DNA of 26,124 nt. Source: Bacilli bacterium (GTDB lineage: Bacteria > Bacillota_I > Bacilli_A > RFN20 > CAG-826). Below, in pieces: positions 7,196 to 15,518 of this stretch (positions within the stretch are counted from its first letter, which is position 1; every line of letters starts with the position of its first letter). The stretch is taken from contig JAILRR010000055.1 in the NCBI GenBank assembly GCA_024698065.1, positions 1-26,124 of the forward strand, given 5' to 3'. Both the position numbers and the translations under genes were made by a program. Under the pieces are notes generated by a model. That model was not told the origin of the DNA, did no database searches, and saw only the letters and a program-made list of their open reading frames with translations.

Positions 7196-8173
7196 TTATA
7201 GTCTATTTCGATTCAGAATTCCATTAAGAATTCTAAATAGGTCCTCTTTTGTTTTGATATTGACCGATATCTCAGCGCGGATCTTCTTGTAGCCCGGGAA
7301 GCCATTGAAGAAGTGAGGGATGAGCCCACGCAGTTCCATAATAGCCACTCTCTCACCCTTTTCCTCAATTAACGCTTTGGAAAACTCAAGAGCCCACTCC
7401 GTTTGTTCGGCGATGGTTGGTTCAGGGAGCTCTTCTTTTCCTTCGAGACGATTGTTGATATTGGTCACAAGTCTTGGGTTCCCTAAACCGCCTCTGGCAA
7501 CCATGACAAGTTCAGCACCTGTGATTTCCATGGCTTCAACCGCGGCATCCGCACTGAAGATGTCACCAGAGATGCAAAGAGGGATGCTAAGGCTCCTGCC
7601 TAAATCTCTGATGGCCTCGAAATCAGGGACGCCACTATATCCTTGGGCGGCAGTTCTAGCATGGACGGTGAGCATCTTGATGCCACACCTTTCAAGCATC
7701 TTAGCCACCTCCCAAACATTCACGGATGAGGCGTCTTTCCCTAAACGGATTTTAGCGGTGACTGGCTTATGTGAAGCGGCCACTACCGCTTTCATGTAAT
7801 CCTCAAGCTCGGCGGGTCTAGATAGCCAAGAAGAGCCAGCACCGGTCTTAACGACTTTGAAGACTGGGCAACCAAGATTGATGTCGAGGATATCATAATC
7901 CGCTTTCTCTTCGATGATCTTGATGGCGTTCACGGTCTTCTCTTTGTCGAAACCGAATAGCTGTAACCCCACAGGCCTATCGACCTTTGAGGTAGCAAGG
8001 TAAGAGTAGGTCTTCCTGTTTTTGTAATCGATGCCGCAATCGGAGATCATCTCGCTATAGGAAAGGGCAACCCCAAAGGGCTTCATGAAGTCACGATAAG
8101 CAAGCGTGGTAACCCCTGCCATCGGACCAAGAACAACTCTTCCTTTCAGTTCGATGTCACCAATTTTGATCAT
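7196..8173 (-). CDS. dusB: tRNA-dihydrouridine synthase, DusB type
   Basis: This FMN enzyme of 325 residues reduces specific uridines in tRNA to dihydrouridine. The TIM barrel starts at once (MIKIGDIELKGRVVLGPMAGV). The catalytic Cys102 is in NLGCPV, followed by the substrate loop KVVKTGAGSSWL, then KIRLG, VHARTAAQGYSG and the FMN-phosphate region ARGGLGNP. A DusB call is supported by overall similarity and by its place between ftsH and lysS as in Bacillus. The ATG at 8173 fits the family N-terminus exactly, yet it has no Shine-Dalgarno: the U-tract of the ftsH terminator ends almost at the start codon. Exact uridine specificity cannot be read from sequence. Confidence 0.93.
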   Translation of the reverse strand: MIKIGDIELKGRVVLGPMAGVTTLAYRDFMKPFGVALSYSEMISDCGIDYKNRKTYSYLATSKVDRPVGLQLFGFDKEKTVNAIKIIEEKADYDILDINLGCPVFKVVKTGAGSSWLSRPAELEDYMKAVVAASHKPVTAKIRLGKDASSVNVWEVAKMLERCGIKMLTVHARTAAQGYSGVPDFEAIRDLGRSLSIPLCISGDIFSADAAVEAMEITGAELVMVARGGLGNPRLVTNINNRLEGKEELPEPTIAEQTEWALEFSKALIEEKGERVAIMELRGLIPHFFNGFPGYKKIRAEISVNIKTKEDLFRILNGILNRNRL

Positions 8174-8175
8174 AG

Positions 8176-8198
8176 ATTAAAAAAGGCCCGAAGGCCTT
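8176..8198 (-). terminator. Intrinsic terminator after ftsH
   Basis: AAGGCC-TTCG-GGCCTT on the minus strand (stem 8183-8198) is a perfect 6-bp stem with a UUCG tetraloop, followed by TTTTAAT. It begins 5 nt after the ftsH stop and ends within 10 nt of the dusB ATG. Confidence 0.9.
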
Positions 8199-8203
8199 CA
8201 AAT

Positions 8204-10432
8204 TTATTCGTCCTTTTTCGCTTTTGGAGCAGGTTTCTTTTTGGCCTTTGGTTTTGAATCCGCTGGTTTTTTGTCAGGGATTTCTTCTGTTTTTGCAGGT
8301 TTTTCCTTTTTGGCCTCTGGCTTCTTCTCCTCTTTCTCGACAGGCTTTTCGATGATGGCCTTTTCTTCTTCGGAAAGGTTCTCAGAAGCACCTACTTCAC
8401 CCTTGGTTTTAGCAGGGAGCTTGCCAGTCTTGATGAGAGAATCGATCTCCTCAGCGGTGATGGTTTCCTTCTCAAGAAGGGTCTCTGCAATAAGGATGAG
8501 TTCAGCCTTGTGCTCAGTGATGATTCTCGTCGCTTCGGCGTGAGCTTTGTCAACTATGTCACGGACCGCTTTATCGATCTCGTGAGCAACTTCGGCAGAG
8601 AAGTTCTTGGTGGTGTCTGTGTAGTCTCTTCCAAGGAAGACAGAGGAGTTGCTCTTCTCATACTGGATTGGACCAAGGTCGGACATGCCGTACATGGTAA
8701 CCATGGCACGAGCGATTCTCGTGGCTTCCTGGATGTCATTTGAGGCGCCAGTGGAAACATCGTCGAAGAAAATCTCTTCAGATGTACGTCCACCAAGGAG
8801 GCCGGTGATCTCGGCGATGAGTTCTTTCTTGGTTAACAAGAAGCGGTCGGTTTCAGGTGTCATTAAGACGTGGCCACCGGTATTGCCACGAGGAATGATG
8901 GTGATCTTCTGAACCTTCTGAGCATGAGGTAAAACCATGCCGATAATGGCGTGGCCAGCTTCATGGAAGGCGACCTGTTTGCGTTCTTTTTCGTTAAGTC
9001 CTTTCGAGCTCTTGGCTGGACCGGCGATACGGCGATCGATAGCCTCATCGATTTCTTCCATACCAATGCATTCTTTGCCAAAGCGAACGGCTAAGATAGC
9101 GGCTTCGTTGAGGATGTTCTCAATATCAGCACCGGAGAAACCAACGGTTCTCTGCGAGAGAGCGGAGAAATTGACGTCTTCGCCGATCTTTTTGTTTCTG
9201 GCGTGGACTTTAAAGATGGCTTCACGGCCTTCTTTGTCAGGAAGCGAGACAGTGAGAATACGGTCGAAACGGCCTGGACGGAGAAGGGCTGGATCAAGAA
9301 CATCGTCTCTATTTGTAGCAGCCATGACGAGGATGCCAGAGTTGTATTCAAAACCATCCATCTCGACTAAGAGTTGGTTGAGTGTTTGCTCACGTTCATC
9401 GTTGCCACCGCCTAAGCCAGCGCCACGCTGACGGCCAACAGCATCGATTTCATCGATGAAGACGATACATGGAGCGGTTTGTTTGGCCTTTTTGAAGAGG
9501 TCGCGGACACGTCCAGCACCAACGCCGACGAACATTTCGACAAAGTCGGAACCGGAGATGCTATAGAACGGAACGCCCGCTTCACCGGCAACGGCTTTGG
9601 CTAAAAGGGTCTTACCGGTACCAGGAGATCCGATGAGCAAAACGCCTTTTGGAAGCTTGGCGCCGTATTTGGAATATTTCTTTGGGTCTTTGAGGTAATC
9701 AACCATCTCGACCATCTCGGCTTTTTCTTCATCGCATCCTGCGACATCGTCGAAACGAGTCTTTGAATGGTTCTCACGACGGGCTGGGGATTTGTTGAAA
9801 TCCATGGCCTGACGGTTTGCTCCACTGACAGAGCTACTAAGGCGAACGAAGAGGAAAATACCAAGGAGGGCAGTTCCGCCTAAAAGAAGGATGGTTGGTC
9901 CCCAGGCTTCCCAGAAGCTCACATAATAAGCGTCTCCTTCGGAGTAGGTTCCTTTTCCGTATTTCTCGACAAGCTCATCGATGGAATTCCATTCGGTGTT
10001 GACTTTGTAATCAAAGAGCTGGGCATATGACCAGTGCTTGACGATGTTGCCATTCTTTGGATTGGTGATATCGAAAGTGTTGTTCCACTGCTCGCTGCTG
10101 ATGATGACAGAGAAGTTGAAGTGGTTTCCTGGGCTTCCTTTTTCGTAGGCGTGGCCAGTAACGTAAACGACGCTGCTATAGCGGTCGGTGGCTGTGTATG
10201 AACCAATGTAGTACTGTTTTTCTTCGGTGTTAACTTCACTCTCTGAGGTGTTATCGACAGGGAGGACATAACCGAGTTTGCTATCGATCTCGCCGACTTT
10301 CCAATCTTGGTTCGATGTGGTCATTCTTGGGAGAACGAACGCAAGGATCAAAACGACAATAGCGGCGATGAATAAATATGGGGCAGCGTATCCCCAGAAA
10401 CTGCGTTGGCTTTTCTGGTTTTCGTCTTTCAT
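8204..10432 (-). CDS. ftsH: ATP-dependent zinc metalloprotease FtsH
   Basis: This membrane-bound AAA+ protease of 742 residues degrades misassembled membrane proteins and short-lived regulators. It has TM1 (about 17-35), an extracytoplasmic domain of ~140 residues, TM2 (about 178-197), an AAA module with Walker A GSPGTGKT (268-275), Walker B VFIDEID (324-330) and the second region of homology RPGRFDR (385-391), and a peptidase domain with the zinc site HEAGH (490-494) and Asp566. The last ~80 residues are a Lys/Glu/Pro/Ala-rich tail, which makes it longer than the usual ~640. The ATG at 10432 has AAAGGAG 5 nt upstream. It has its own promoter with a palindrome in the spacer and its own terminator. 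Confidence 0.98.
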   Translation of the reverse strand: MKDENQKSQRSFWGYAAPYLFIAAIVVLILAFVLPRMTTSNQDWKVGEIDSKLGYVLPVDNTSESEVNTEEKQYYIGSYTATDRYSSVVYVTGHAYEKGSPGNHFNFSVIISSEQWNNTFDITNPKNGNIVKHWSYAQLFDYKVNTEWNSIDELVEKYGKGTYSEGDAYYVSFWEAWGPTILLLGGTALLGIFLFVRLSSSVSGANRQAMDFNKSPARRENHSKTRFDDVAGCDEEKAEMVEMVDYLKDPKKYSKYGAKLPKGVLLIGSPGTGKTLLAKAVAGEAGVPFYSISGSDFVEMFVGVGAGRVRDLFKKAKQTAPCIVFIDEIDAVGRQRGAGLGGGNDEREQTLNQLLVEMDGFEYNSGILVMAATNRDDVLDPALLRPGRFDRILTVSLPDKEGREAIFKVHARNKKIGEDVNFSALSQRTVGFSGADIENILNEAAILAVRFGKECIGMEEIDEAIDRRIAGPAKSSKGLNEKERKQVAFHEAGHAIIGMVLPHAQKVQKITIIPRGNTGGHVLMTPETDRFLLTKKELIAEITGLLGGRTSEEIFFDDVSTGASNDIQEATRIARAMVTMYGMSDLGPIQYEKSNSSVFLGRDYTDTTKNFSAEVAHEIDKAVRDIVDKAHAEATRIITEHKAELILIAETLLEKETITAEEIDSLIKTGKLPAKTKGEVGASENLSEEEKAIIEKPVEKEEKKPEAKKEKPAKTEEIPDKKPADSKPKAKKKPAPKAKKDE

Positions 10433-10463
10433 AGTGTCTCCTTTCGTAGGGGAATCAAGTTGC

Positions 10464-10492
10464 AAGATACACCCTTAGGGTGTTCTATTCAA
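10464..10492 (-). promoter_or_regulatory. ftsH promoter with a perfect 15-bp palindrome in the spacer
   Basis: On the minus strand TTGAAT (10487-10492) and TATCTT (10464-10469) are separated by exactly 17 nt. The spacer is filled by the perfect palindrome ACACCCTAAGGGTGT (10469-10483), a probable operator. It is not the CIRCE or CtsR consensus. The predicted RNA start lies about 25 nt before the ftsH ATG. Confidence 0.6.
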
Positions 10493-10502
10493 TCATATTG
10501 CT

Positions 10503-11756
10503 TTATTTCTCTTCTTCTTTCACGAAGATTTTCATCGAGCTCTTGTGATACTCGCTGAAGCCTTTTTTGTAGCGTGGAATATACACGATTCTACCGTCTT
10601 TGTTGAGGAAGACTGGCCAAACATGGAGGAGTCTTTCAGAAATACCAGCGGCAATAAGCATCTGTTTGGCGTTAACCGCGTAGCCGTTATAGGAGGTGAC
10701 GTCCTGAGGAAGAACGCTTCTGACGGTAAGAGGGTAATCTTCCAAATGAATGTTTCTGTCTTCGGCACCTTCGGTGAAATCAAGCTCGAAAGCTTCACAT
10801 GAGAACTTGCATGGCTCTTTGAGGGTGTAATGGTATGGGAGATCAAGGCCATCATTATCGATGGAGATTTCGTCATATTCCTTAACAAGGAAGGTGTTTG
10901 TGCCAATCTTCATGCACATGTTTGGCTGAGGATTGAGGCACATCGCTCTAAATTCGGTGAGCATCGTTGGGGTGACTTTGATTTTGATTTTCGCTTTCGC
11001 TTTGATGAAACGGATGATGGTGTCAGCAAATTCGCCTTCGCTTAAAGCGATGATCTCACGGATATTGAGGGTATCGACATGGTCGACTGATTGTTTGATG
11101 TTGGCGGTGAAGGAAAGCGATTCGGCGTTGGCCTTTTTGATTTCGGTGATGTATTGGTCACGTTCGGCCTCATTAAGCTTATCGACGATCTCGATTCTAA
11201 GAAGGCTTCTTGATGGGTCGTGAGCGTAGTTGCCGAAGTCTTTGTTATATGGGACGTTGTTGGCGTCGCAATACTCTTTGAGGTCTTCTTCGGAATAAGG
11301 GACCAAAGGTCTTCTGACCAACATACCTCTTGTGGTACCAACTGTGTTGAGTCCAAATTTGGAGGAACGAACACCGGTTTGTTTGGAAAGCAAATAGCCT
11401 TCGATGACGTCGTCTTCCGTATGGGCGAGGAAAAGGGCGGAGGCATCGTACTTCTTGTAAACTTCGGCGAAGAAGTCATAGCGGGTCTTGCGGGCCCACT
11501 TCTCAAAGTCGGCATCTTTGCCAGTCTGGTCTACCTTGCTGGCATCGCAAACTTCAAAAGCGATTCCTTTTTCTTCGCAGTATTTGCGGAGAGTTTCCTC
11601 TGCTTCCTCCCACATCGGTCCGATATGGTAATTGACGAAACACATGACGAATTTGGCTTCCTGTTCCAAAAGCATGTGGGAGAGCGCCATAGCGTCAGCG
11701 CCAGTATTTCCGGCTAAAACGTAGACAGCATTCTTATCGATATCAAGATTGACCAT
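10503..11756 (-). CDS. tilS: TilS-like tRNA(Ile)-lysidine synthase with a degenerate PP-loop
   Basis: This 417-residue protein has the length, domain order and gene neighbourhood of TilS, which puts lysidine on C34 of tRNA-Ile(CAU) so that it reads AUA. Family traces include ARKTRYDFF (88-96), LAHTEDDVIEG (110-120), RRPLVPYSEEDLKEYC (148-163) and a C-terminal domain. The ATP-binding PP-loop SGGxDS is altered: the aligned residues read NTGADA (17-22). AHHxDDQxET has become AHTEDDVIEG and the later RN is RS. Activity is therefore doubtful or changed. The start at 11756 follows GAGGAGGAG and overlaps rqcP by 14 nt. AUA codons are used in neighbouring genes, so AUA must be read somehow. The gene is intact, not frameshifted. 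Confidence 0.8.
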   Translation of the reverse strand: MVNLDIDKNAVYVLAGNTGADAMALSHMLLEQEAKFVMCFVNYHIGPMWEEAEETLRKYCEEKGIAFEVCDASKVDQTGKDADFEKWARKTRYDFFAEVYKKYDASALFLAHTEDDVIEGYLLSKQTGVRSSKFGLNTVGTTRGMLVRRPLVPYSEEDLKEYCDANNVPYNKDFGNYAHDPSRSLLRIEIVDKLNEAERDQYITEIKKANAESLSFTANIKQSVDHVDTLNIREIIALSEGEFADTIIRFIKAKAKIKIKVTPTMLTEFRAMCLNPQPNMCMKIGTNTFLVKEYDEISIDNDGLDLPYHYTLKEPCKFSCEAFELDFTEGAEDRNIHLEDYPLTVRSVLPQDVTSYNGYAVNAKQMLIAAGISERLLHVWPVFLNKDGRIVYIPRYKKGFSEYHKSSMKIFVKEEEK

Positions 11757-12027
11757 TGTCTTCTCCTCCTCGGGTGATGATTTCGTCTTTTATGATTTCG
11801 TACATTTCTTTGGCTTCGTCTTTTCTCGCAAACTCTTTGACGGTTAAGACTTTAGCGGTCACTTTGTGTTTGCCTAACAAGAGGACAAGTTCATCGCCGA
11901 CAGAGACTTCGCTCATCGGCTTTGCCGTCTTGCCATTGATGAAGACGTCCCCATCATCGCATAACTCTTTGGCCGTCTCACGTCTTTTTGTCAGTCGGGT
12001 TACTTTTAAGTACTTGTCGATTCTCAT
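11743..12027 (-). CDS. rqcP: S4-domain RNA-binding protein RqcP (YabO/Hsp15 family)
   Basis: This small protein (94 residues) is an S4 RNA-binding domain, starting MRIDKYLKVTRLTKRRETAKELCDDG and with INGKTAKPMSEV and GDELVL. In Bacillus, RqcP works with RqcH on stalled 50S subunits to drive C-terminal alanine tailing of incomplete chains. Its position between mfd and tilS matches yabO. I chose the ATG at 12027 because the S4 domain starts there and the upstream in-frame codons read through the mfd end. It has no Shine-Dalgarno; TACAAT lies 7 nt upstream. Its stop overlaps tilS by 14 nt. Confidence 0.92.
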   Translation of the reverse strand: MRIDKYLKVTRLTKRRETAKELCDDGDVFINGKTAKPMSEVSVGDELVLLLGKHKVTAKVLTVKEFARKDEAKEMYEIIKDEIITRGGEDNGQS

Positions 12028-12028
12028 A

Positions 12029-12040
12029 ACAATAATTGTA
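12029..12040 (-). promoter_or_regulatory. Possible -10 box for a leaderless rqcP transcript
   Basis: TACAAT (12035-12040 on the minus strand) lies 7 nt before the rqcP ATG in the 13-nt gap after mfd. It overlaps the palindrome ACAATTATTGT (12029-12039). No clear -35 is seen. Confidence 0.3.
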
Positions 12041-15000
12041 TCACTTATAGTCTGCCTTACGGCGGCTATAAAGTTGATCGATGACATCTAAGAGGCGATA
12101 GATGTCATGAATCCAATCTCTTCTCTTGACCAAACGGATGTGAACTTTCTTGTCAACAAAGTTGACTTTGAGGAAAGAGAGGTAAGGCGCCAAAAGATTA
12201 AAGAGATCCACTCCGATGCCATTGATGTGGGAGAAGGCCTCAGACATGTAGATGTCCAAATACCCCTCATTCTCATCTACTCGTGAGAACTCTTCTTTTT
12301 CGCTTAAAAGATCAATTTTTTTCTTGAGGACCAATAAACTCACCTGATCAGGTAGCTTTCCATAGATGTCCCTCATGTGCTTGGCGATGGTATCAAGTTC
12401 GTCTTCGCTCTTGGCGTTTTCGAGTTCCTGATAGAGGGCTATCTTGTCGCTATTGATCGCATAGTCCTTCGGAATATAAGCGTCTATCTTGAACACATTC
12501 TTGGCTTTTGGTGTTGGTTTTTCGATTCCAGTCTTCTTCTCTTCAATGGCTTCACTAAGCATCTTGAGGTAGAGGTCTAAACCGATTGTGTCGATGAATC
12601 CCGCCTGTTCAGGGCCAAGGATATCGCCAGCGCCCCTAATCATGAGGTCACGTTGGGCGATTTTATATCCGCTTCCGAGTTCAGTGAATTCCTGAATGGC
12701 TTTGAGTCTCTTGACCGCATCTTCCCTCATGTTCTTGTGAGGCTTGTATGTCAGATAGGCATAGGCAATCCTATCTCCCCTGCCGACACGGCCTTTGATC
12801 TGATAGAGCTGAGACAAGCCAAAATGGTCTGAATCTTCGACGATGATCATGTTCGCGTTAGGAACATCGATGCCGTTTTCGACAATCGAAGTACAAACGA
12901 GGATGTCGAGCTCGGCGTCGTAATACCTTTGCATGACGTCTTCGACTTCTTCCTTCTCCATCTTGCCATGGATAACACCAATTCGGGCGGAAGGAAGAGC
13001 GCGGGAAATCTCGTTCGCCTTAGCGTATATGGACGACACTTTGTTATAGACATAGAAGACCTGTCCGTGTCTTCCTAGTTCTCTTTGGATGAGTTCGATG
13101 ATGACCTCTTCCTTGTATGGGGTGACATATGTCTGGATAGGCATACGGTTCATCGGAGGGGTATTGATTTGCGAAAGAGGGCGAATTCCCGTGAGTGACA
13201 TCTGAAGGGTCCTTGGGATTGGAGTGGCCGAAAGAGAGAGAACATCAACCGTGTCTTTGAGCTCTTTTATCTTCTCTTTTTGCTCAACTCCGAAACGTTG
13301 TTCCTCATCGACAATTAAGAGTCCAAGGTCCTTAAAAACAATCTCTTTTGAGAGCAAACGATGTGTTCCGATAACGAAGTCGATTTTTCCATTTTCCACG
13401 GCAGAAATGACTTCTTTTTGGGTTGAAGGTGGCACTAAACGTGACAAAACGGCTATTCTTACGCCGAACCTCGCGAACCTTTGCAAGGCGACTTCATAAT
13501 GCTGTCTAGCTAGCAACGTCGTTGGGCAAAGAAGGGCTACTTGCTTGTGGGCGGATATGGCTTTGAAAGCGGCTCTGAAGGCAATCTCCGTTTTGCCAAA
13601 ACCAACGTCTCCACAAAGAAGGCGGTCCATGATTTCTGGCTTCTCCATATCCCCTTTGATCTCATCGACTGACTTCTGTTGGTCAGGTGTCAAAGCGTAT
13701 GGGAATTCCATTTCAAAACTTGACTGAAGCTCTTCGTCTTTTGGGAAAGCAAAGCCTTCTTTTTTGGCTCTTGAGCCATATAAGGCAAGCAATCTGTCCG
13801 CTAGATCGTTGACTCTCTCCTTAATGTGGGCTTTCTTCTTTTCCCAGTCACCGCTGAAAAGGTGAGACAAACGAGGAGCAGCACCTTCGCGGGCTGAATA
13901 CTTTCTGACCAAACGGAATTGCTCCAAAGGAACGTAGAGGGTTTCGTTGTTGGCGTAGGCGATCTTCAAATAATCCCTATGCGCACCTTCTTGTTCCATC
14001 GTCGTCACTTCAAGGAACTGGCCGATGCCGTTATATTCATGGACGACATAGTCGCCAGGACGGAGGTCGTCATAACTCTTTAGGATGGCCGCATCGATGA
14101 ATCTCGATGTGAATCGGGTTGTGGCGGTTTTCTTGCCGTATAGCTCTGAGGAAGAAATGACCGCAAGACCAATAGCGGGGATTTCAAAGCCTTCATTCAA
14201 GGAGGTCTTGCTGATTCCGAGTTTGCCTTTTGGCATCTCAAATCCCGTTATGCCCTCATAGGCCACTTTCTCTTCATCAAGGAAGGATTTGAGAGTGTCG
14301 ATCTGCTGAGGTTGGTCGAGGGCGATTATGACTTTTTCGTTGGTGGTCAAATAAGATTGGATGGTTGGGACCATTGAGGCGATTCCCGTTCCAGCGGAAA
14401 CGATATGCCTCACTAAGAAAGAATGGTCGTCAGGCGATGAGGCGAACTTGCTCCCGAACCTGACACCCTTGGCCGGAAGAACATCATCTTGCGGAATGTA
14501 TTCTTCAAGATGGGTAGGAATCCTAAGGCTGTCATGAAGCTCAGAATAATAAGCCCTAGCTTCTCCAAGAAGTGATTCGCAAGAACTCTCGAAAGCGTCC
14601 TTGTCCGCCACAAAGGTAAGAGAGGCTTTGAAGTAAGAGAAGATGTTTGATTTCTCATTCAAAGCGAAACCGAAATACTTATAAAGCTGGGGGCTATATA
14701 CTCTGTCCCCGATGTTCTCAATATCCCTCGAGACGTTGTTCTGCAAAGTCTCAAAAGACGCCTCTGAAAGATGCTTGCTGTCACTAGACAAAACTAAAGC
14801 GATTCTCTCCTTGAAAGAGGCTATTTGTGTAGAGGATAAGAAGACGTCTGTTGCAGGCAAAATATCTGCGTTTTGCCGTGGATTTGTTGATAATTGCGTG
14901 GAAATTGAGAAGTCTTTTATGGACTCAATCTCATCATCAAAAAATTCAATTCTGATTGGGTTTGGATAGTTGACTGAGAAGATATCAATGATGTCGCCAC

Positions 15001-15508
15001 GGGAGGCAAACTGAAGGGTTTGATCAATCTTGTTTACCCTGTGATATCCCATCTCCGTAAGGGTGGTTCTCAGATCGCTGATGTTATATTTGTCACCCAC
15101 CTTGAAATGGAAGACTCGTTTACCGAATTCGTTAGCGTTAGGAAGGAACCTCATCGTTGAGGACGGGTGGGCGATGAGTATCGAATCCTTGGCTCTTAGA
15201 CACTGCTCCATCGCATATAGTCTTTGGGCCATAAGCTCTTTGGATGAGGAAAGGGCCTCTGCGCGAAGAAGCTCATCGGCAGGGAAGAATATCAGCTTCT
15301 CTTCTGGGAAGAAATTAAGCAAGAACTCGTAGATTTTTTGAGCGCTGTAGAGGTTATTGGCAACGATGGCATAGTTGCCCTTCTTTTCGTGATAAAGGGA
15401 GGCGATAAGGAGGGCCGCGCCGATAGTGTCGTCCACGACAAAACGACCCCTGCTGTCCGAAAGAGGGGTGGTCAGATCAAGTGCCTTTAGGCGTTCAAAT
15501 AAATCCGT
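12041..15508 (-). CDS. mfd: Transcription-repair coupling factor Mfd, probably starting at ACG
   Basis: Mfd removes RNA polymerase stalled at DNA lesions and recruits UvrA. Counted from the ACG (1155 residues), it has the UvrB-like N-terminal modules, the polymerase-interacting domain LRPGDYVVHEYNGIGQF (about 482-498), helicase Walker A GDVGFGKT (633-640), the DEEQ box (734-737), SATPIPRTLQMSL and a C-terminal TRCF domain. The first standard start, GTG at 15436, has only a weak site and would cut off the first strand and helix of domain 1. In the same frame, a perfect AAGGAGG stands 5 nt before an ACG at 15506-15508. The 24 codons after it (TDLFERLKALDL...GRFV) look like a proper Mfd N-terminus. 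No ATG, GTG or TTG lies between. The gene follows pth by 10 nt. Confidence 0.95.
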   Translation of the reverse strand, partial: TDLFERLKALDLTTPLSDSRGRFVVDDTIGAALLIASLYHEKKGNYAIVANNLYSAQKIYEFLLNFFPEEKLIFFPADELLRAEALSSSKELMAQRLYAMEQCLRAKDSILIAHPSSTMRFLPNANEFGKRVFHFKVGDKYNISDLRTTLTEMGYHRVNKIDQTLQFASRGDIIDIFSVNYPNPIRIEFFDDEIESIKDFSISTQLSTNPRQNADILPATDVFLSSTQIASFKERIALVLSSDSKHLSEASFETLQNNVSRDIENIGDRVYSPQLYKYFGFALNEKSNIFSYFKASLTFVADKDAFESSCESLLGEARAYYSELHDSLRIPTHLEEYIPQDDVLPAKGVRFGSKFASSPDDHSFLVRHIVSAGTGIASMVPTIQSYLTTNEKVIIALDQPQQIDTLKSFLDEEKVAYEGITGFEMPKGKLGISKTSLNEGFEIPAIGLAVISSSELYGKKTATTRFTSRFIDAAILKSYDDLRPGDYVVHEYNGIGQFLEVTTMEQEGAHRDYLKIAYANNETLYVPLEQFRLVRKYSAREGAAPRLSHLFSGDWEKKKAHIKERVNDLADRLLALYGSRAKKEGFAFPKDEELQSSFEMEFPYALTPDQQKSVDEIKGDMEKPEIMDRLLCGDVGFGKTEIAFRAAFKAISAHKQVALLCPTTLLARQHYEVALQRFARFGVRIAVLSRLVPPSTQKEVISAVENGKIDFVIGTHRLLSKEIVFKDLGLLIVDEEQRFGVEQKEKIKELKDTVDVLSLSATPIPRTLQMSLTGIRPLSQINTPPMNRMPIQTYVTPYKEEVIIELIQRELGRHGQVFYVYNKVSSIYAKANEISRALPSARIGVIHGKMEKEEVEDVMQRYYDAELDILVCTSIVENGIDVPNANMIIVEDSDHFGLSQLYQIKGRVGRGDRIAYAYLTYKPHKNMREDAVKRLKAIQEFTELGSGYKIAQRDLMIRGAGDILGPEQAGFIDTIGLDLYLKMLSEAIEEKKTGIEKPTPKAKNVFKIDAYIPKDYAINSDKIALYQELENAKSEDELDTIAKHMRDIYGKLPDQVSLLVLKKKIDLLSEKEEFSRVDENEGYLDIYMSEAFSHINGIGVDLFNLLAPYLSFLKVNFVDKKVHIRLVKRRDWIHDIYRLLDVIDQLYSRRKADYK

Positions 15509-15518
15509 AAGTACCTCC

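Noticed and set aside
8170..8391. Very basic Lys/Arg-rich open frame (73 codons) overlapping the end of ftsH
   Set aside because: It is another reading of the AAG/GAA-rich tail of FtsH, without a ribosome binding site; its composition follows from the tail sequence.
8937..9431. Long open frame (164 codons) antisense to ftsH; similar antisense frames at 7320-7799, 11220-11717 and 24747-25259
   Set aside because: Each lies fully opposite a strongly conserved gene, has no ribosome binding site and has a composition that mirrors the codon pattern of the real gene. They are shadows.
10433..10502. CIRCE (HrcA) or CtsR heat-shock operator before ftsH
   Set aside because: The palindrome ACACCCTAAGGGTGT matches neither TTAGCACTC-N9-GAGTGCTAA nor the GGTCAAA direct repeat.
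10503..11756. tilS as a pseudogene
   Set aside because: The frame is full length with a strong ribosome binding site, overlaps rqcP as expected and keeps many family positions; only the motif residues have changed.
12041..15508. UGA read as tryptophan, as in mollicutes
   Set aside because: TGA ends rqcP, mfd, the flavodoxin gene and hddC-gmhB at the expected lengths, and tryptophan is encoded by TGG throughout.
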